NCBI RefSeq assembly: GCF_000211415.1
Contig: NZ_GL890777.1
Location: 261,330-325,329, forward strand
DNA from: Enterobacter mori LMG 25706
GTDB lineage: Bacteria; Pseudomonadota; Gammaproteobacteria; Enterobacterales; Enterobacteriaceae
Length of the DNA: 64,000 nucleotides
Reading direction: 5' to 3'
The translations under genes and the position numbers were made by a program. The notes under the pieces are model-generated. The model worked only from the letters and a program-made list of their open reading frames with translations. It was not told the origin of the DNA and did not search any database. Each line of letters starts with the position of its first letter. The first letter of the stretch is position 1. Of this stretch, positions 33,953-44,984 are shown in pieces.

Positions 33953-34591
33953 ATGTATCAGAAAATAGAAGGTGACCGCTGGCGTCACGTCTGGGTTGTT
34001 AGCGATATTCATGGCTGCTATCAATGGCTTATGGACGCACTGAAGCGTCGACATTTCAATCCTTACGAGGATCTTTTGATTTCCGTTGGCGATATTATCG
34101 ATCGCGGCCCCGATTGCGTGAAATGTTTACAGCTTATGGACGAAAAATGGTTTCGGGCGGTGCGAGGCAATCATGAACAAATGGCACTGGATGCAATAGA
34201 AAATAATGATTTTGCGCTTTGGATGTCAAATGGCGGCATATGGTTTTCAGCGCTCGAAGACAAACGGAACGCTCTGAGGCTACTCAACGCGTGTCGGGAC
34301 TTACCGCATATTATTGAAATAACCTGCGCAAACGGTCTGAATGTTATTGCCCACGCGGATTATCCGGCAGAGGCGTACGTCTGGAACAAACCGGTGAGCC
34401 TGCAGCGTGTGCTGTGGGATCGTGACCGTTTAATGGGGTTTATGGTGGGTAAAGGGCAGGGGATCCAGGGGGCGGACCATTTCTGGTTCGGTCATACGCC
34501 ACTGGATAAACGCTATGACTTTAACAATCTGCACTATATCGACACCGGTGCGGTGTTCGATGGCTTCCTTACCCTGGTTCAGCTGCAGTAA
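33953..34591 (+). CDS. pphA: Serine/threonine protein phosphatase 1
   Basis: Manganese-dependent phosphatase of the PPP family. 212 residues. All three metallophosphatase motifs are present: SDIHG at residues 17-21, GDIIDRG at 46-52 and GNHE at 72-75, plus FGHTPLDKR near the C-terminus. E. coli PphA signals protein misfolding through CpxAR. Strong site AAAGGAGGCATT sets the start. Confidence 0.93.
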   Translation: MYQKIEGDRWRHVWVVSDIHGCYQWLMDALKRRHFNPYEDLLISVGDIIDRGPDCVKCLQLMDEKWFRAVRGNHEQMALDAIENNDFALWMSNGGIWFSALEDKRNALRLLNACRDLPHIIEITCANGLNVIAHADYPAEAYVWNKPVSLQRVLWDRDRLMGFMVGKGQGIQGADHFWFGHTPLDKRYDFNNLHYIDTGAVFDGFLTLVQLQ

Positions 34592-34596
34592 TAAAT

Positions 34597-34615
34597 AACC
34601 CGCCTTCGGGCGGGT
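34597..34615. terminator. pphA/yebV convergent hairpin
   Basis: AACCCGCC-TTC-GGGCGGGTT, a tight 8-bp stem between the converging pphA and yebV genes. The T tract is short on the plus side. Confidence 0.6.
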
Positions 34616-34625
34616 TCACTTTAGG

Positions 34626-34865
34626 TCAGGCAAGACGCAAGACCCAGGCATCGTTGTTACGGTCGTAATGCTCGCGGTAAAGGACTGAGTGTTCTCCATC
34701 AAGGATAGCCGGGACGCTGGTGTCGGCATCCCAGGCATCCAGTTGCATGCACAAATCCGGGTCGGATTTGCAGGGAATACTTAACGTTCGATCGCCTTGT
34801 GCTTCGCCGCGCAATTCTGCGTCGTCGATTTCAAAAGCGCCAATACGCACGCTGGTTTTCGTCAT
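34626..34865 (-). CDS. yebV: Small protein YebV
   Basis: 79 residues from MTKTSVRIGAFEIDDAELRG, matching E. coli YebV (78). The longer frame upstream runs through the promoter. Soluble, acidic, with DPDLCMQLDAWDADTSVPA as the most conserved part. Function unknown; in E. coli it is reported heat-responsive and followed by yebW, which is missing here. Confidence 0.92.
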   Translation of the reverse strand: MTKTSVRIGAFEIDDAELRGEAQGDRTLSIPCKSDPDLCMQLDAWDADTSVPAILDGEHSVLYREHYDRNNDAWVLRLA

Positions 34866-34969
34866 AGTGCTCTCCGGGTTCGTTGCAAAAATCTGGTATG
34901 ACCAGTACGGGCATCCATTTTTTAGCCTAGACAAGGAGAGCAAAATCGCCAGTAAAAAAATGCGCTTTT

Positions 34970-36412
34970 TTAGTCGGTGCGAGTGTTACCCGTAAACAAG
35001 CGACCATCACGAACCAGCTCGCGCGGATAATTATTTTTCAGCCGTGATCCGATCTTTTTCGCCAGCCCCAGCGGGAACCCCTGATAGGTGACAATGACCT
35101 CATCCTGGGACGGGGCGCTTTCAGGGTAAACATCACGGCCGCGATACCACTCTTCGGCTTCCTGATGCGTTAACTCAAAGGTGTTGTCGCTACCCGCCAG
35201 CGCAATAACCGCCTCGTGCTGCCAGCGGTACCCCTTGTTGTGTACTTCCGCCAGGCGGATACCGATACGGGAAAAGCGGACTTTACCGATAAGCGGCTCA
35301 ATGTGTGCCGGGAACAGCCATATCTCTTTATCACGTATCCAGAGGTGCAAACTCTCGTCCCAGACCAGCCCAACCCTGTTGGCGGCGGCTTCAAGCTGCG
35401 CGGCATCGCGACCTTTAAGCGGCGCAAACGGGAAATTGCCGACTTTGAATTTTGGTATTGGCAGGGGAGCCACCGCCTGCGTTTTACGCAGACGTGCGAC
35501 AAAGAACCCTTCACAGTCGTAAATTTGTGGGAACACGTGGAGGAAACCATCGGGCGTGGCCGCCTCATGTGCCGTGGGGAATAAGTCATTAAGGGGCAAG
35601 AACTCGACCGCATCGGGGTATTGCGCTTTCAACCACAGACAAACCTCTTCGTTCTCATCGCGGTTTAAGGTGCACGTTGAGTAGACCAGCGTGCCGCCGG
35701 GACGCAACGCGTGAAACGCACTCTCAATCAGCTCGCGCTGCGTGGCAGCGATATCCAGGTTGCTTTCCACCGACCAGTTTTTGAGTGCATCAGGATCTTT
35801 GCGCACCACGCCCTCGCCGGAGCAGGGAGCATCCAGCAGAATGGCATCGAATGCCTCCGGTAAGGCGGCACCGAATACGCGACCGTCAAAATGCGTCAGG
35901 GCCACGTTATGGATACCGCAGCGGCTGATATTGGCGTGGAGCACCTTCACGCGGCTGGCGGAAAACTCGTTGGCGAGAATTGCCCCGCGGTTGCCCATGC
36001 GTGCGGCAATCTGCGTGGTTTTTGAGCCGGGTGCGGCGGCGACATCCATCACGCGTTCGGGCGCGTTACCCTCAGCGAACAGGGCGGCAACCGGCAGCAT
36101 CGAACTCGCTTCCTGAATATAAAACAGTCCGCTCAGATGTTCAGCGGTGCTGCCCAGCGGTAAAGCGTCCTCGTCGTCGCGCTCGATCCAGAAACCTTCT
36201 TCACACCATGGCACCGGCGTAAGTTGCCAGCCATACGGCGACACCAGCGTCAGAAAATCGGCCACGCTGTTTTTGAGCGTATTGATGCGGATGCTACGAC
36301 GCAACGGGCGCTGGCACGCGGCGATAAAATCATCGAAGGAAAGATGAGAAGGAAGCGCCTCGCGCATCTGCGCCAGGAATTGTTCAGGAAGAAATACGGA
36401 GTTTTGAGCCAC
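34970..36412 (-). CDS. rsmF: 16S rRNA m5C1407 methyltransferase
   Basis: SAM-dependent enzyme that methylates C1407 of 16S rRNA. About 480 residues from a GTG ([12 protein letters not shown]), parallel to the E. coli start MAQHTVYFPDAF; an in-frame ATG at 36433 adds seven residues. Motifs: [17 protein letters not shown] for [14 protein letters not shown] with one catalytic Cys and YSTCTLN with the other (NSUN family), and a C-terminal PUA-like region. Confidence 0.95.
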   Translation of the reverse strand: MAQNSVFLPEQFLAQMREALPSHLSFDDFIAACQRPLRRSIRINTLKNSVADFLTLVSPYGWQLTPVPWCEEGFWIERDDEDALPLGSTAEHLSGLFYIQEASSMLPVAALFAEGNAPERVMDVAAAPGSKTTQIAARMGNRGAILANEFSASRVKVLHANISRCGIHNVALTHFDGRVFGAALPEAFDAILLDAPCSGEGVVRKDPDALKNWSVESNLDIAATQRELIESAFHALRPGGTLVYSTCTLNRDENEEVCLWLKAQYPDAVEFLPLNDLFPTAHEAATPDGFLHVFPQIYDCEGFFVARLRKTQAVAPLPIPKFKVGNFPFAPLKGRDAAQLEAAANRVGLVWDESLHLWIRDKEIWLFPAHIEPLIGKVRFSRIGIRLAEVHNKGYRWQHEAVIALAGSDNTFELTHQEAEEWYRGRDVYPESAPSQDEVIVTYQGFPLGLAKKIGSRLKNNYPRELVRDGRLFTGNTRTD

Positions 36413-36489
36413 GGGCACACCACAGGGAAACATTCAGGCGCGCAGTGTAACATAAAGGCTCCGGCGCGTTGACACCGGAGCCTTTCAGA

Positions 36490-39123
36490 TTAACGCGGCA
36501 GGGCGGTTCCCCATTCGCGCCACTCTTTGGGTTCACTTTCAAGGAGCAGGAAGTGTTTACCCGGCTGGGCTTTCGGTGCCAGCGGTGTACCCGGTGGCGT
36601 TGCGAAGGCGATACCGCCGCGTATGAACTGGTTAAAGGTACCGGTTTTCACCACGCCGCCCGTCAGGCCAAAGTCCAGTGAATATCCGGAGGCCAGCCAG
36701 AATACGGAGTTGTTGCGTACCAGGTGCTGGTAACGATCGCTAATGCGCAGCGCGACCATCACGCGGTCCGAAAGGGTACCCAGCGTCAGGCCCGTCACGG
36801 TGCCGACTTCAATACCGCGGAACAGCACCGGTGTACCGATGGAAAGTCCACCGGCTTCCGGGACTTCGACCACAATGCTCAGGCCATCAAGGTAGCGCGA
36901 GTCGGTAATCGTCGCTTCCTGCAGTTCAAAGTCACGACGGGCTTTCCCTCGACCGGCTTCAACGTTGATGTAGGGCTGCAAAATTGTGTCGAGATGCTCA
37001 ACGCCTGCGGCAGAAATCTGCGGCGTGACCACGGAGAAACGTGAGCCCGCACGGGCGAAGGTCTGTACATACTCCGGATAGAGCACGGCGGTGGCCCGCA
37101 CTTCATTGCGCGATGTGATCAGCGTTAGCTTCTGGATCTGCCCGATATCAATGCCCAGATAGCGAATTGGCATTCCCTCAGCCAGTTTCCCCGCATCGAA
37201 GGCATGGAGGGTAATCTGTCCGCCTACGGCACGCGCCGCGGTCTCAGACGGGAAGAGGATACGCTTATCCCCCTTGCGCATATCGCCACCCGCACCGGGC
37301 AGATTATCGAAGCTAATCGCACCGCGCAGTGCGCGGGAAAGAGGAGAGGCCTGCACGGTTAATCCGCTGCCGTTAAGCTGGACCTTCGCACCGCCTTCCG
37401 CCCAGAACACACTATTTGCGGTGAGTAGCTTGCGGTATTCCGGCTTGATATGCAGTTCGATATCAAAGGCGTCCGCGCGCGGACGTACGGTGATCACTTC
37501 CCCGACCTCAAACTTGCGATACAGCACAACCGAACCGGCCTGCACGTCTGGCAGCGTCTCGGCGCTAAGCGTCAGCGTGGTGGTCGGCAGATCGCTCAGA
37601 CTGTTTTCTATCGCCTTGTCCAGATTGGCATACAGGGGATAACTCTCCCGCACGGGGCCTTTATTGCCCGGCAGAATGCGGATCCCGCCGTTGACCCATT
37701 CGCTGGCGCTGGCGCCGAGAAACTCAACGCCGTCCAGACCGACCTTCACATCGACGCGGCTGTTCACTACAAACTTACTGTCACCATGCACCAAATCGCT
37801 GTACTGCGGATCGATAGCGGCCGAGAAGGTGACCCCTTTTCCCGACAGGGTGCGCTCCAGCACCTGGCCCACCTGCACGCCATGTAAGATCAGCGGCTGA
37901 CCGGCTTCAATGCCGTAACTTTCCGGGGCGTTAAGCGTGACGGTCACAACGCCGGGTTTTTGCAGCAGCGCTTTGTCCGCCGGGGCAATAACAAAACTGT
38001 TGCTGGGCTGCCCCTCTCCGGGGATAAGTTCAAAGGTAGCGCCCGTAAGCAGGCTGCTGATACTGGCATCACTCAGCGACAGTTTTGGACTGCGCATCTC
38101 AATACGCGTTTTCTCTCGCAGGAGATCGACCACGCTCGGATCAACGGTCATCTCACCGGTTACCGAACCGCCGGGATTGAGCGTCATTTTCGTGAGCTGT
38201 CCGACCTCAAGCCCTTGATACATTAGCGGAGTCGAACCGGCTTTCAGCCCTTTGGCGTCGGGCAGGGCAAGTTTCACGATAACACCGCGCTGGCTGTGGG
38301 CCAGATCGGCGTACAGTCCAAAGGTATCATCGGCTTTGGCAGGGCTGGACCCTTCCGGGGAATCGAAGGCAATAGCGCCATTCACCAGCGCCGCCAGGCT
38401 TTCCAGCTTCACTTTTGCACCGCTCAGGCTGACGTCCGCATCCACGCCGGACACATTCCAGAAACGGCTGCCTTTTTTCACCAGGTTAGTGAAGCGGCGA
38501 TCGATCAACACGTCAATGGTCACACCCTGTTTGTTCGGGTTGATGGCGTAATCGTAAACGCGACCCACCGGAATTTTGCGGAAGTAAACCAGCGAACCGC
38601 TGTTCAGTGAACCCAGGCCAGGTGCCTGCAGGTGGATCATCAGGTCGCCGTTATTGAGTCGGTACTTCGGCTGCGTATCGAGCGCTACAAAGTGATCCTG
38701 CGGCTCGCCTTTACCCGGCATCATGCCGATATAGTTACCGCCAACCAGGGCATCCAGCCCCGACACACCGGCGAGAGAGGCTTTCGGCGTCACCAACCAG
38801 AACTGCGTTTCGCTGCGCAGAGCATCCTGCATGTCAGATTTGATACTGACTCGCACCTGAATTTTGTTCAGCCCTTTTCCCAGCGTGATGTCCTGGACTG
38901 TACCGACTTCCACCCCCTGGAAGCGAACAGGGGTGCGCCCGGCGACGATACCGTCGGCGGTCTGGAAGTCAATGGTGACAGTACTTCCGCGATCTTCATA
39001 GCTCGTCCAGACACGCCAGCCCGCGATCATCAGGGCGATGACGGGCAGCAACCAGAATGGCGAAATGCGGCGTTTTGTTTTAATTCTCGCTTCAGTCGGC
39101 GAAGCGGGCGTTTCCTGACTCAT
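36490..39123 (-). CDS. letB: LetB, MCE-domain lipid transport tunnel
   Basis: Long periplasmic protein (formerly YebT or Mam7) whose hexamers form a tunnel for lipids between inner and outer membranes. 877 residues from [15 protein letters not shown], as in E. coli. One transmembrane helix lies near residues 20-38 ([17 protein letters not shown]). Seven MCE repeats follow; their recurrent cores are visible as [85 protein letters not shown] and [17 protein letters not shown]. It overlaps the end of letA by 32 bp. Confidence 0.96.
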   Translation of the reverse strand: MSQETPASPTEARIKTKRRISPFWLLPVIALMIAGWRVWTSYEDRGSTVTIDFQTADGIVAGRTPVRFQGVEVGTVQDITLGKGLNKIQVRVSIKSDMQDALRSETQFWLVTPKASLAGVSGLDALVGGNYIGMMPGKGEPQDHFVALDTQPKYRLNNGDLMIHLQAPGLGSLNSGSLVYFRKIPVGRVYDYAINPNKQGVTIDVLIDRRFTNLVKKGSRFWNVSGVDADVSLSGAKVKLESLAALVNGAIAFDSPEGSSPAKADDTFGLYADLAHSQRGVIVKLALPDAKGLKAGSTPLMYQGLEVGQLTKMTLNPGGSVTGEMTVDPSVVDLLREKTRIEMRSPKLSLSDASISSLLTGATFELIPGEGQPSNSFVIAPADKALLQKPGVVTVTLNAPESYGIEAGQPLILHGVQVGQVLERTLSGKGVTFSAAIDPQYSDLVHGDSKFVVNSRVDVKVGLDGVEFLGASASEWVNGGIRILPGNKGPVRESYPLYANLDKAIENSLSDLPTTTLTLSAETLPDVQAGSVVLYRKFEVGEVITVRPRADAFDIELHIKPEYRKLLTANSVFWAEGGAKVQLNGSGLTVQASPLSRALRGAISFDNLPGAGGDMRKGDKRILFPSETAARAVGGQITLHAFDAGKLAEGMPIRYLGIDIGQIQKLTLITSRNEVRATAVLYPEYVQTFARAGSRFSVVTPQISAAGVEHLDTILQPYINVEAGRGKARRDFELQEATITDSRYLDGLSIVVEVPEAGGLSIGTPVLFRGIEVGTVTGLTLGTLSDRVMVALRISDRYQHLVRNNSVFWLASGYSLDFGLTGGVVKTGTFNQFIRGGIAFATPPGTPLAPKAQPGKHFLLLESEPKEWREWGTALPR

Positions 39124-40375
39124 GTGCATCCCAAAGTAAGCGGCTATCCAGCCATTCCACAGCAAGAATAGTCAATATCACCGCAGAGCCGAAATAAAAA
39201 GCTGCGGGTCCCATTGTAAAAGCAAGCAGCTGATCGCGATTGATGAGCGACATCATCAACGAAATCACGAACAGATCCAACATCGACCAGCGACCAATCC
39301 AGGTAACAAACCGCAGAAGCAGGATGCGTGTGCGCAGGCCCTGTTCGCATTTAAAATGGATGCTGATAAGTAACGTAAACATCACCACCACTTTGGTGAA
39401 CGGCACCAGGATACTGGCGATAAACACAATGGCCGCCACGCCCACGTTGCTGTGGGCGAGGGAGATAATCCCTGAAAGGATGGTGTCTTCCTGGCGCGCG
39501 CCATTCACGTAAATGATTGAAATCGGCAGCATGTTAGCCGGGATCAGGAATACCATGGAAGCAATCAACGCTGCCCAGCATTTTTGCAGGCTGTTGTTGC
39601 GCCTCAGCCTTAGCGGAATATGGCATCGCGGGCAGCGTCCCCGTGTATCCGGCAAGCCGGTGTAGTGACAACCTAAACAGACGCGCAGGTTTTCATCCGG
39701 ACGCGAGGCCGGGCGCTGGGGATAAAAACGCTCCCAAAGCTGCTCTACGTTCAGATGGATCAGCGTCAGAATACTGAGCAACACCAGGCAGATGAAAGCG
39801 AACAGCCCAACGCCGGGCTGCAAAAATGCGTAGTCCTGCACTTTAATTGACGCCACACCGACCCCGACCAGGTAGATGTCCAGCATGACCCACTCTTTCA
39901 GCTTATCGAGCATCAGCAATACGGGGCGCAGATTCATCCCAAGGATGTTACCAAGCCACAGATAGGCGATGGCGGCGACCAGAACCAGTGGCGCACCGAC
40001 GGTACAAAACAGCACCATTGCGGCGGTCAGGGGATCGCCCTGGCGCGTCATCTGCCAGATCCCTTGCAGCACGTTGGCATCAATACGCACGCCGAGCAGA
40101 TAAAGTTTCAGCAGTGGCTCGCTCCAGGCAAAGGGCATAAGCAAGAGCATTGTCACGGCCATGGCTGCCAGACGGGTCAACGACCAGTCCCGCCCGTCGC
40201 GGATTTTGGCGTCACAGCAGGGACAAAACGCACTTTGGTGCGATTTCATCTTCGGCAACATAAAAAGCGTATCGCACTGCGGGCAACGCTGATAATGTGC
40301 ACGAGGCAGGGCTTCACTTACCGTATGGATAGTGATCTTCTTTATCGGCGTAATTTTGGTTGTTTTTAAGGCCAT
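39092..40375 (-). CDS. letA: LetA, PqiA-family inner-membrane partner of LetB
   Basis: 427 residues (formerly YebS), the same as E. coli. Two PqiA-like halves, each with a Cys-rich zinc-ribbon motif ([11 protein letters not shown] and CPCCDAK first; CLGCHYTG and CPRCHIPL second) followed by about four transmembrane helices. It is thought to load lipids into LetB. The letB start lies inside its last codons, so LetA and LetB are produced together. Confidence 0.95.
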   Translation of the reverse strand: MALKTTKITPIKKITIHTVSEALPRAHYQRCPQCDTLFMLPKMKSHQSAFCPCCDAKIRDGRDWSLTRLAAMAVTMLLLMPFAWSEPLLKLYLLGVRIDANVLQGIWQMTRQGDPLTAAMVLFCTVGAPLVLVAAIAYLWLGNILGMNLRPVLLMLDKLKEWVMLDIYLVGVGVASIKVQDYAFLQPGVGLFAFICLVLLSILTLIHLNVEQLWERFYPQRPASRPDENLRVCLGCHYTGLPDTRGRCPRCHIPLRLRRNNSLQKCWAALIASMVFLIPANMLPISIIYVNGARQEDTILSGIISLAHSNVGVAAIVFIASILVPFTKVVVMFTLLISIHFKCEQGLRTRILLLRFVTWIGRWSMLDLFVISLMMSLINRDQLLAFTMGPAAFYFGSAVILTILAVEWLDSRLLWDAHESGNARFAD

Positions 40376-40507
40376 CAGCTGCGCACAAAAGTGTATTGTT
40401 GAAAGTTATATTAACTCATGAATTGATTGATCTTGAGCATGAGCGCATTTAATGCTTATTTTAATAGGCTATGCGGTAATTTTGTAAGACAACTAAGTGA
40501 TTGAAGA

Positions 40508-41005
40508 ATGAGCAAAACAGAATTCTACGCGGATCTCAACCGCGATTTTAAGGCATTGATGGCAGGTGAAACCAGCTTCTTAGCCACTCTGGCAAATACA
40601 AGTGCATTATTGTTTGAACGGTTGACCGAGGTTAACTGGGCCGGTTTTTACCTTCTTGAAGGTGAAACACTGGTGCTGGGGCCTTTCCAGGGAAAACTGG
40701 CCTGTGTGCGTATTCCGGTCGGACGCGGCGTATGCGGTACCGCGGTGGCCACCAACCAGGTTCAGCGCGTGGAGGATGTTCACGCTTTCGACGGCCACAT
40801 TGCCTGTGATGCGGCAAGTAATTCTGAAATCGTACTGCCGCTGGTAGTAAAAAATCAGATTATTGGCGTTCTGGACATCGACAGTACGGCTTTCAGTCGC
40901 TTTACGTCTGAAGACGAGCAGGGCCTGCGCGAGCTGGCGGCGAATCTCGAAAACGTTCTGGCAGCAACCGATTATCAAAAATTCTTTGCGAGCGTCGCAG
41001 GATAA
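40508..41005 (+). CDS. msrC: Free methionine-(R)-sulfoxide reductase
   Basis: GAF-domain enzyme that reduces free methionine-R-sulfoxide. 165 residues. The three redox cysteines are Cys66, Cys76 and Cys100 (LACVRIPVGRGVCG and GHIACDAAS), with the spacing known for E. coli MsrC. Divergent from letA; proQ follows 96 bp downstream with its own promoter (TATAAT at 41041). Confidence 0.95.
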   Translation: MSKTEFYADLNRDFKALMAGETSFLATLANTSALLFERLTEVNWAGFYLLEGETLVLGPFQGKLACVRIPVGRGVCGTAVATNQVQRVEDVHAFDGHIACDAASNSEIVLPLVVKNQIIGVLDIDSTAFSRFTSEDEQGLRELAANLENVLAATDYQKFFASVAG

Positions 41006-41101
41006 TCAACGGATAACGTAGCAATTACTGATAGCGTCATTATAATGTCGCCTGTTCATGCCTGCGCGAGTTGGCAACGTCCGTTGTAATCAGGAAATTT
41101 C

Positions 41102-41788
41102 ATGGAAAATCAACCTAAGTTGAATAGCAGTAAAGAAGTTATCGCATTTCTGGCCGAGCGTTTTCCTCAGTGCTTCAGCGCTGAAGGTGAGGCTCGTCCT
41201 CTGAAAGTCGGTATCTTTCAGGATCTGGTCGCGCGCGTTGAAGGTGAGATGAATCTCAGCAAAACGCAGCTTCGCTCTGCCTTACGTCTTTATACGTCTA
41301 GCTGGCGTTACCTGTACGGTATCAAACCGGGTGCAACCCGTGTTGATCTCGACGGCAACCCTTGCGGCGAACTGGATGAGCAGCACGTTGAACATGCGCG
41401 CAAGCAGCTGGAAGAAGCCAAAGCACGCGTTCAGGCACAGCGTGCCGAACAGCAAGCGAAAAAACGCGAAGCCGCTGCGGCAAATGGTCAGGAAGATGCG
41501 CCTCGTCGCGAGCGTAAACCGCGTCCAGCACCGCGTCGCAATGAGAATAGCGATCGCAAACCGCGTGCAGACAAGCCAGCAGCTAAAGCCCCACGCGCGC
41601 CTCGTGAAGAGCAGCGCCATACCCCAGTTTCTGACATTAACGCACTGAGCGTCGGTCAGGCTCTGAAGGTCAAAGCGGGTAACAATGCGATGGACGCCAC
41701 CGTACTGGAAATCACCAAAGACGGCGTTCGTGTACAGCTGACTTCTGGTATGTCAATGATAGTACGCGCAGAACACTTGTTGTTCTGA
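41102..41788 (+). CDS. proQ: RNA chaperone ProQ
   Basis: Global RNA-binding protein acting on sRNAs and mRNA 3' ends; first found as needed for ProP osmoporter activity. 228 residues: FinO-like domain at about 1-120 ([26 protein letters not shown]), a Lys/Arg/Ala/Pro-rich linker at about 125-175, and a C-terminal Tudor-like domain ([21 protein letters not shown]). prc follows 19 bp downstream and shares the transcript. Confidence 0.97.
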   Translation: MENQPKLNSSKEVIAFLAERFPQCFSAEGEARPLKVGIFQDLVARVEGEMNLSKTQLRSALRLYTSSWRYLYGIKPGATRVDLDGNPCGELDEQHVEHARKQLEEAKARVQAQRAEQQAKKREAAAANGQEDAPRRERKPRPAPRRNENSDRKPRADKPAAKAPRAPREEQRHTPVSDINALSVGQALKVKAGNNAMDATVLEITKDGVRVQLTSGMSMIVRAEHLLF

Positions 41789-41807
41789 AACGGAGGCCAA
41801 GCCTGGC

Positions 41808-43856
41808 ATGAACACTTTTTTTAAGCTCACCGCGCCGGCGGGCCTGTTTGCTATAACAGGTCACGCCTTCGCTGTGGACGATATTACGCGTGTTGATCAA
41901 ATTCCGGTATTAAAGGAAGAGACGCAGCACGCGACGGTGAGTGAGCGCGTGACGTCGCGCTTTACTCGTTCGCACTATCGTCAGTTCGATCTCGATCAGG
42001 CCTTTTCGGCCAAAATCTTCGACCGTTATCTGAACTTGCTGGATTACAGCCATAACGTATTGCTGGCCAGCGACGTCGAACAGTTCGCTAAACGTAAATC
42101 CGACGTGGGTGACGAACTGCGCTCCGGTAAGCTGGATCTGTTCTACGATCTGTATAATTTATCGCAAAAGCGTCGTTTTGAACGTTATCAATACGCGCTG
42201 AAAGTGCTGGAACGTCCAATGGACTTTACCGGCAACGACACCTTTAATCTGGATCGCAGCAAAGCGCCATGGCCGAAAGACGAAGCCGAGTTGAATGCGC
42301 TGTGGGACGGAAAAGTTAAATATGACGAACTGAGCCTCAAGCTCACCGGCAAAGACGAGAAAGAAATTCGTGAGACCTTAAACCGTCGCTACAAATTTGC
42401 CATCCGACGCCTGGCGCAGACCAACAGTGAGGATGTTTTCTCACTGGCAATGACGGCGTTCGCCCACGAAATTGACCCGCATACCAACTATCTCTCTCCG
42501 CGAAATACCGAGCAGTTTAATACTGAAATGAGCCTGTCTCTGGAAGGTATTGGCGCAGTGTTGCAGATGGACGATGACTACACCCTGATCAACTCCATGG
42601 TGGCAGGTGGCCCTGCCTCCAAAAGCAAAGCGACTAGCGTAGGCGATCGCATTGTCGGTGTTGGTCAAACCGGACAGAACATGGTCGATGTGATCGGCTG
42701 GCGTCTGGACGATGTGGTTGCGCTGATCAAAGGGCCGAAAGGTAGCAAAGTTCGCCTGGAAATTCTGCCTGCAGGGAAAGGGACGAAAACCCGTATCGTC
42801 ACCCTGACACGCGAACGCATTCGTCTTGAAGACCGTGCCGTCAAAATGTCGGTGAAAACCGTCGGTAAAGAGAAAGTCGGTGTTCTGGATATCCCTGGCT
42901 TCTACGTTGGTCTGACCGACGACGTGAAAGTGCAGCTGCAGAAGCTGGAAAAACAGAACGTCAGCAGCGTGATCATCGATCTGCGCAGCAACGGCGGTGG
43001 GGCGCTGACCGAAGCGGTTTCCCTGTCGGGTCTGTTTATTCCGTCTGGCCCGGTTGTTCAGGTTCGTGATAACAACGGTAAAGTGCGTGAAGATGCCGAT
43101 ACCGATGGTGTGGTCTATTACAAAGGCCCGCTGGTGGTGTTAGTCGATCGCTTCAGTGCGTCTGCTTCTGAGATCTTTGCCGCGGCAATGCAGGACTATG
43201 GCCGTGCGCTTATCGTCGGTGAGCCGACCTTTGGTAAAGGCACCGTTCAGCAGTACCGCTCTCTGAACCGTATTTACGATCAGATGCTGCGCCCGGAATG
43301 GCCTGCGCTGGGCTCCGTTCAGTACACCATTCAAAAGTTTTACCGCGTGAACGGTGGCAGTACGCAACGTAAAGGCGTGACGCCGGATATCATGATGCCA
43401 ACGGGCACCGAAGAGACCGAAACGGGCGAGAAGTTTGAAGATAACGCGTTGCCGTGGGATAGCATCAATGCTGCGACGTTTGTGAAATCTGGCGACATGA
43501 CTCAGTTTGGTCCTGCGTTGTTGAAAGACCATAACGAACGCATCGTGAAAGATCCTGAATTCCAGTACATCCTGAAGGACATTGCGCGTTTCAATGCCCT
43601 GAAGGCGAAACGGAACATTGTTTCTCTCAATTACGCTCAGCGTGAAAAAGAGAACAATGAGGATGACGCAACGCGTCTGGCGCGTATCAACGATCGCTTC
43701 AAACGTGAAGGTAAGCCTCTGCTCAAAAAACTGGACGATCTGCCAAAAGATTACCAGGAGCCGGATCCGTATCTGGACGAGACGGTGCATATCGCCCTCG
43801 ACCTGGCGAATCTGCAAAAAGAGAAACCCGCAGTGCAACCGGCACCTGCAAAATAA
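41808..43856 (+). CDS. prc: Tail-specific protease Prc (Tsp)
   Basis: Periplasmic PDZ-serine protease that processes FtsI and degrades MepS with NlpI. 682 residues, the E. coli length. A signal peptide ends near GHAFA (residue 22). The PDZ domain is at about 240-325 (GIGAVLQMDDDYTLINS), and the catalytic dyad is Ser452 (middle Ser of FSASAS, codon 43161) and Lys477 (FGKGTV, codon 43236). It lies directly after proQ, and a terminator follows 7 bp after the stop. Confidence 0.97.
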   Translation: MNTFFKLTAPAGLFAITGHAFAVDDITRVDQIPVLKEETQHATVSERVTSRFTRSHYRQFDLDQAFSAKIFDRYLNLLDYSHNVLLASDVEQFAKRKSDVGDELRSGKLDLFYDLYNLSQKRRFERYQYALKVLERPMDFTGNDTFNLDRSKAPWPKDEAELNALWDGKVKYDELSLKLTGKDEKEIRETLNRRYKFAIRRLAQTNSEDVFSLAMTAFAHEIDPHTNYLSPRNTEQFNTEMSLSLEGIGAVLQMDDDYTLINSMVAGGPASKSKATSVGDRIVGVGQTGQNMVDVIGWRLDDVVALIKGPKGSKVRLEILPAGKGTKTRIVTLTRERIRLEDRAVKMSVKTVGKEKVGVLDIPGFYVGLTDDVKVQLQKLEKQNVSSVIIDLRSNGGGALTEAVSLSGLFIPSGPVVQVRDNNGKVREDADTDGVVYYKGPLVVLVDRFSASASEIFAAAMQDYGRALIVGEPTFGKGTVQQYRSLNRIYDQMLRPEWPALGSVQYTIQKFYRVNGGSTQRKGVTPDIMMPTGTEETETGEKFEDNALPWDSINAATFVKSGDMTQFGPALLKDHNERIVKDPEFQYILKDIARFNALKAKRNIVSLNYAQREKENNEDDATRLARINDRFKREGKPLLKKLDDLPKDYQEPDPYLDETVHIALDLANLQKEKPAVQPAPAK

Positions 43857-43863
43857 TCCCTCA

Positions 43864-43894
43864 ACAGGCACAAGACATTGTGCCTGTTTTTTTT
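43864..43894 (+). terminator. proQ-prc terminator
   Basis: ACAGGCACA-AGACAT-TGTGCCTGT hairpin followed by eight T, immediately after the prc stop. Confidence 0.9.
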
Positions 43895-43971
43895 AGTTCT
43901 GCTTCCTCTCGTCAAGCTGCTCTTCAATTGTGTAAAGTTGTGTCTTTCTGGTGACTTACACCCCTCGAATC

Positions 43972-43997
43972 CTTGAAAATAGCCACAATACCCATAC
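43972..43997 (+). promoter_or_regulatory. Heat-shock (sigma-32) type promoter of htpX
   Basis: CTTGAAA at 43972-43978, a 12-bp spacer, then CCCATAC at 43991-43997, fits the sigma-32 pattern (CTTGAAA, about 13, CCCCATnT). GTAAAGTTGTGTCTT at about 43932 resembles a degraded CpxR box. Both inputs are known for E. coli htpX. It lies about 50 bp before the htpX start. Confidence 0.65.
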
Positions 43998-44049
43998 GAT
44001 GTGGGTAATCGCATAGTGCGTTTTGTTAAACAGAGGTTAAAAGAAAATT

Positions 44050-44931
44050 ATGATGCGAATCGCGCTCTTCCTGCTCACCAACCTGGCGGTTATGGTGGTA
44101 TTCGGGCTGGTGCTAAGCCTGACAGGAATTCAGTCGAGCAGCGTTCAGGGTCTGTTGATTATGGCGCTGCTGTTTGGTTTTGGTGGCTCATTCATCTCAC
44201 TGCTGATGTCGAAGTGGATGGCGCTGAAATCAGTCGGTGGTGAAGTTATCGAGCAGCCACGTAACGATATGGAACAGTGGCTGATGAACACGGTGGCTCA
44301 GCAGTCAAAGCAGGCAGGCATCGCGATGCCTCAGGTTGCAATTTACCATGCACCGGACATTAACGCCTTCGCAACGGGGGCACGTCGTGATGCGTCTCTG
44401 GTTGCCGTCAGCACCGGTCTGCTGCAGAACATGAGCCGTGACGAAGCCGAAGCGGTTATCGCTCACGAAATCAGCCATATCGCGAACGGTGATATGGTTA
44501 CCATGACCCTGATTCAGGGCGTGGTGAACACCTTCGTGATCTTTATCTCTCGTATCCTGGCGCAAATCGCGGCAGGCTTTATGGGGGGCAACCGCGACGA
44601 AGGTGAAGAGAGCAACGGAAACCCGCTGATCTATTTCGCTGTTTCGATGGTACTTGAGCTGGTGTTCGGTATTCTGGCAAGCATCATTACCATGTGGTTC
44701 TCACGTCACCGTGAATTCCACGCGGATGCAGGCTCTGCAAAACTGGTAGGGCGTGAGAAGATGATTGCTGCGCTGCAGCGTCTGAAGACCAGCTACGAGC
44801 CGCAGGAAGCGAACAGCATGATGGCCTTCTGCATTAACGGTAAATCGAAATCACTCAGTGAGCTGTTTATGTCTCACCCGCCGCTCGATAAACGTATTGA
44901 AGCGCTGCGCAGTGGCGAATACCTGAAGTAA
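44050..44931 (+). CDS. htpX: Membrane protease HtpX
   Basis: Zinc metalloprotease (M48) in the inner membrane that removes misfolded membrane proteins with FtsH. 293 residues. Hydrophobic segments near 5-22, 34-52, 158-178 and 193-213. The zinc motif HEISH is at residues 139-143 (first His codon at 44464), with the third ligand in [12 protein letters not shown]. Two ATG codons in a row begin the frame, as in E. coli. Confidence 0.97.
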   Translation: MMRIALFLLTNLAVMVVFGLVLSLTGIQSSSVQGLLIMALLFGFGGSFISLLMSKWMALKSVGGEVIEQPRNDMEQWLMNTVAQQSKQAGIAMPQVAIYHAPDINAFATGARRDASLVAVSTGLLQNMSRDEAEAVIAHEISHIANGDMVTMTLIQGVVNTFVIFISRILAQIAAGFMGGNRDEGEESNGNPLIYFAVSMVLELVFGILASIITMWFSRHREFHADAGSAKLVGREKMIAALQRLKTSYEPQEANSMMAFCINGKSKSLSELFMSHPPLDKRIEALRSGEYLK

Positions 44932-44944
44932 CGCGAAGACACCG

Positions 44945-44984
44945 AAAAAAGCCGGGCTGGAGAGTACTCCGCCCGGCTTTTTTT
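44945..44984. terminator. htpX/yebQ bidirectional terminator
   Basis: A6-GCCGGGC ... GCCCGGC-T7 hairpin between converging htpX and yebQ. It has T tracts in both readings. Confidence 0.88.
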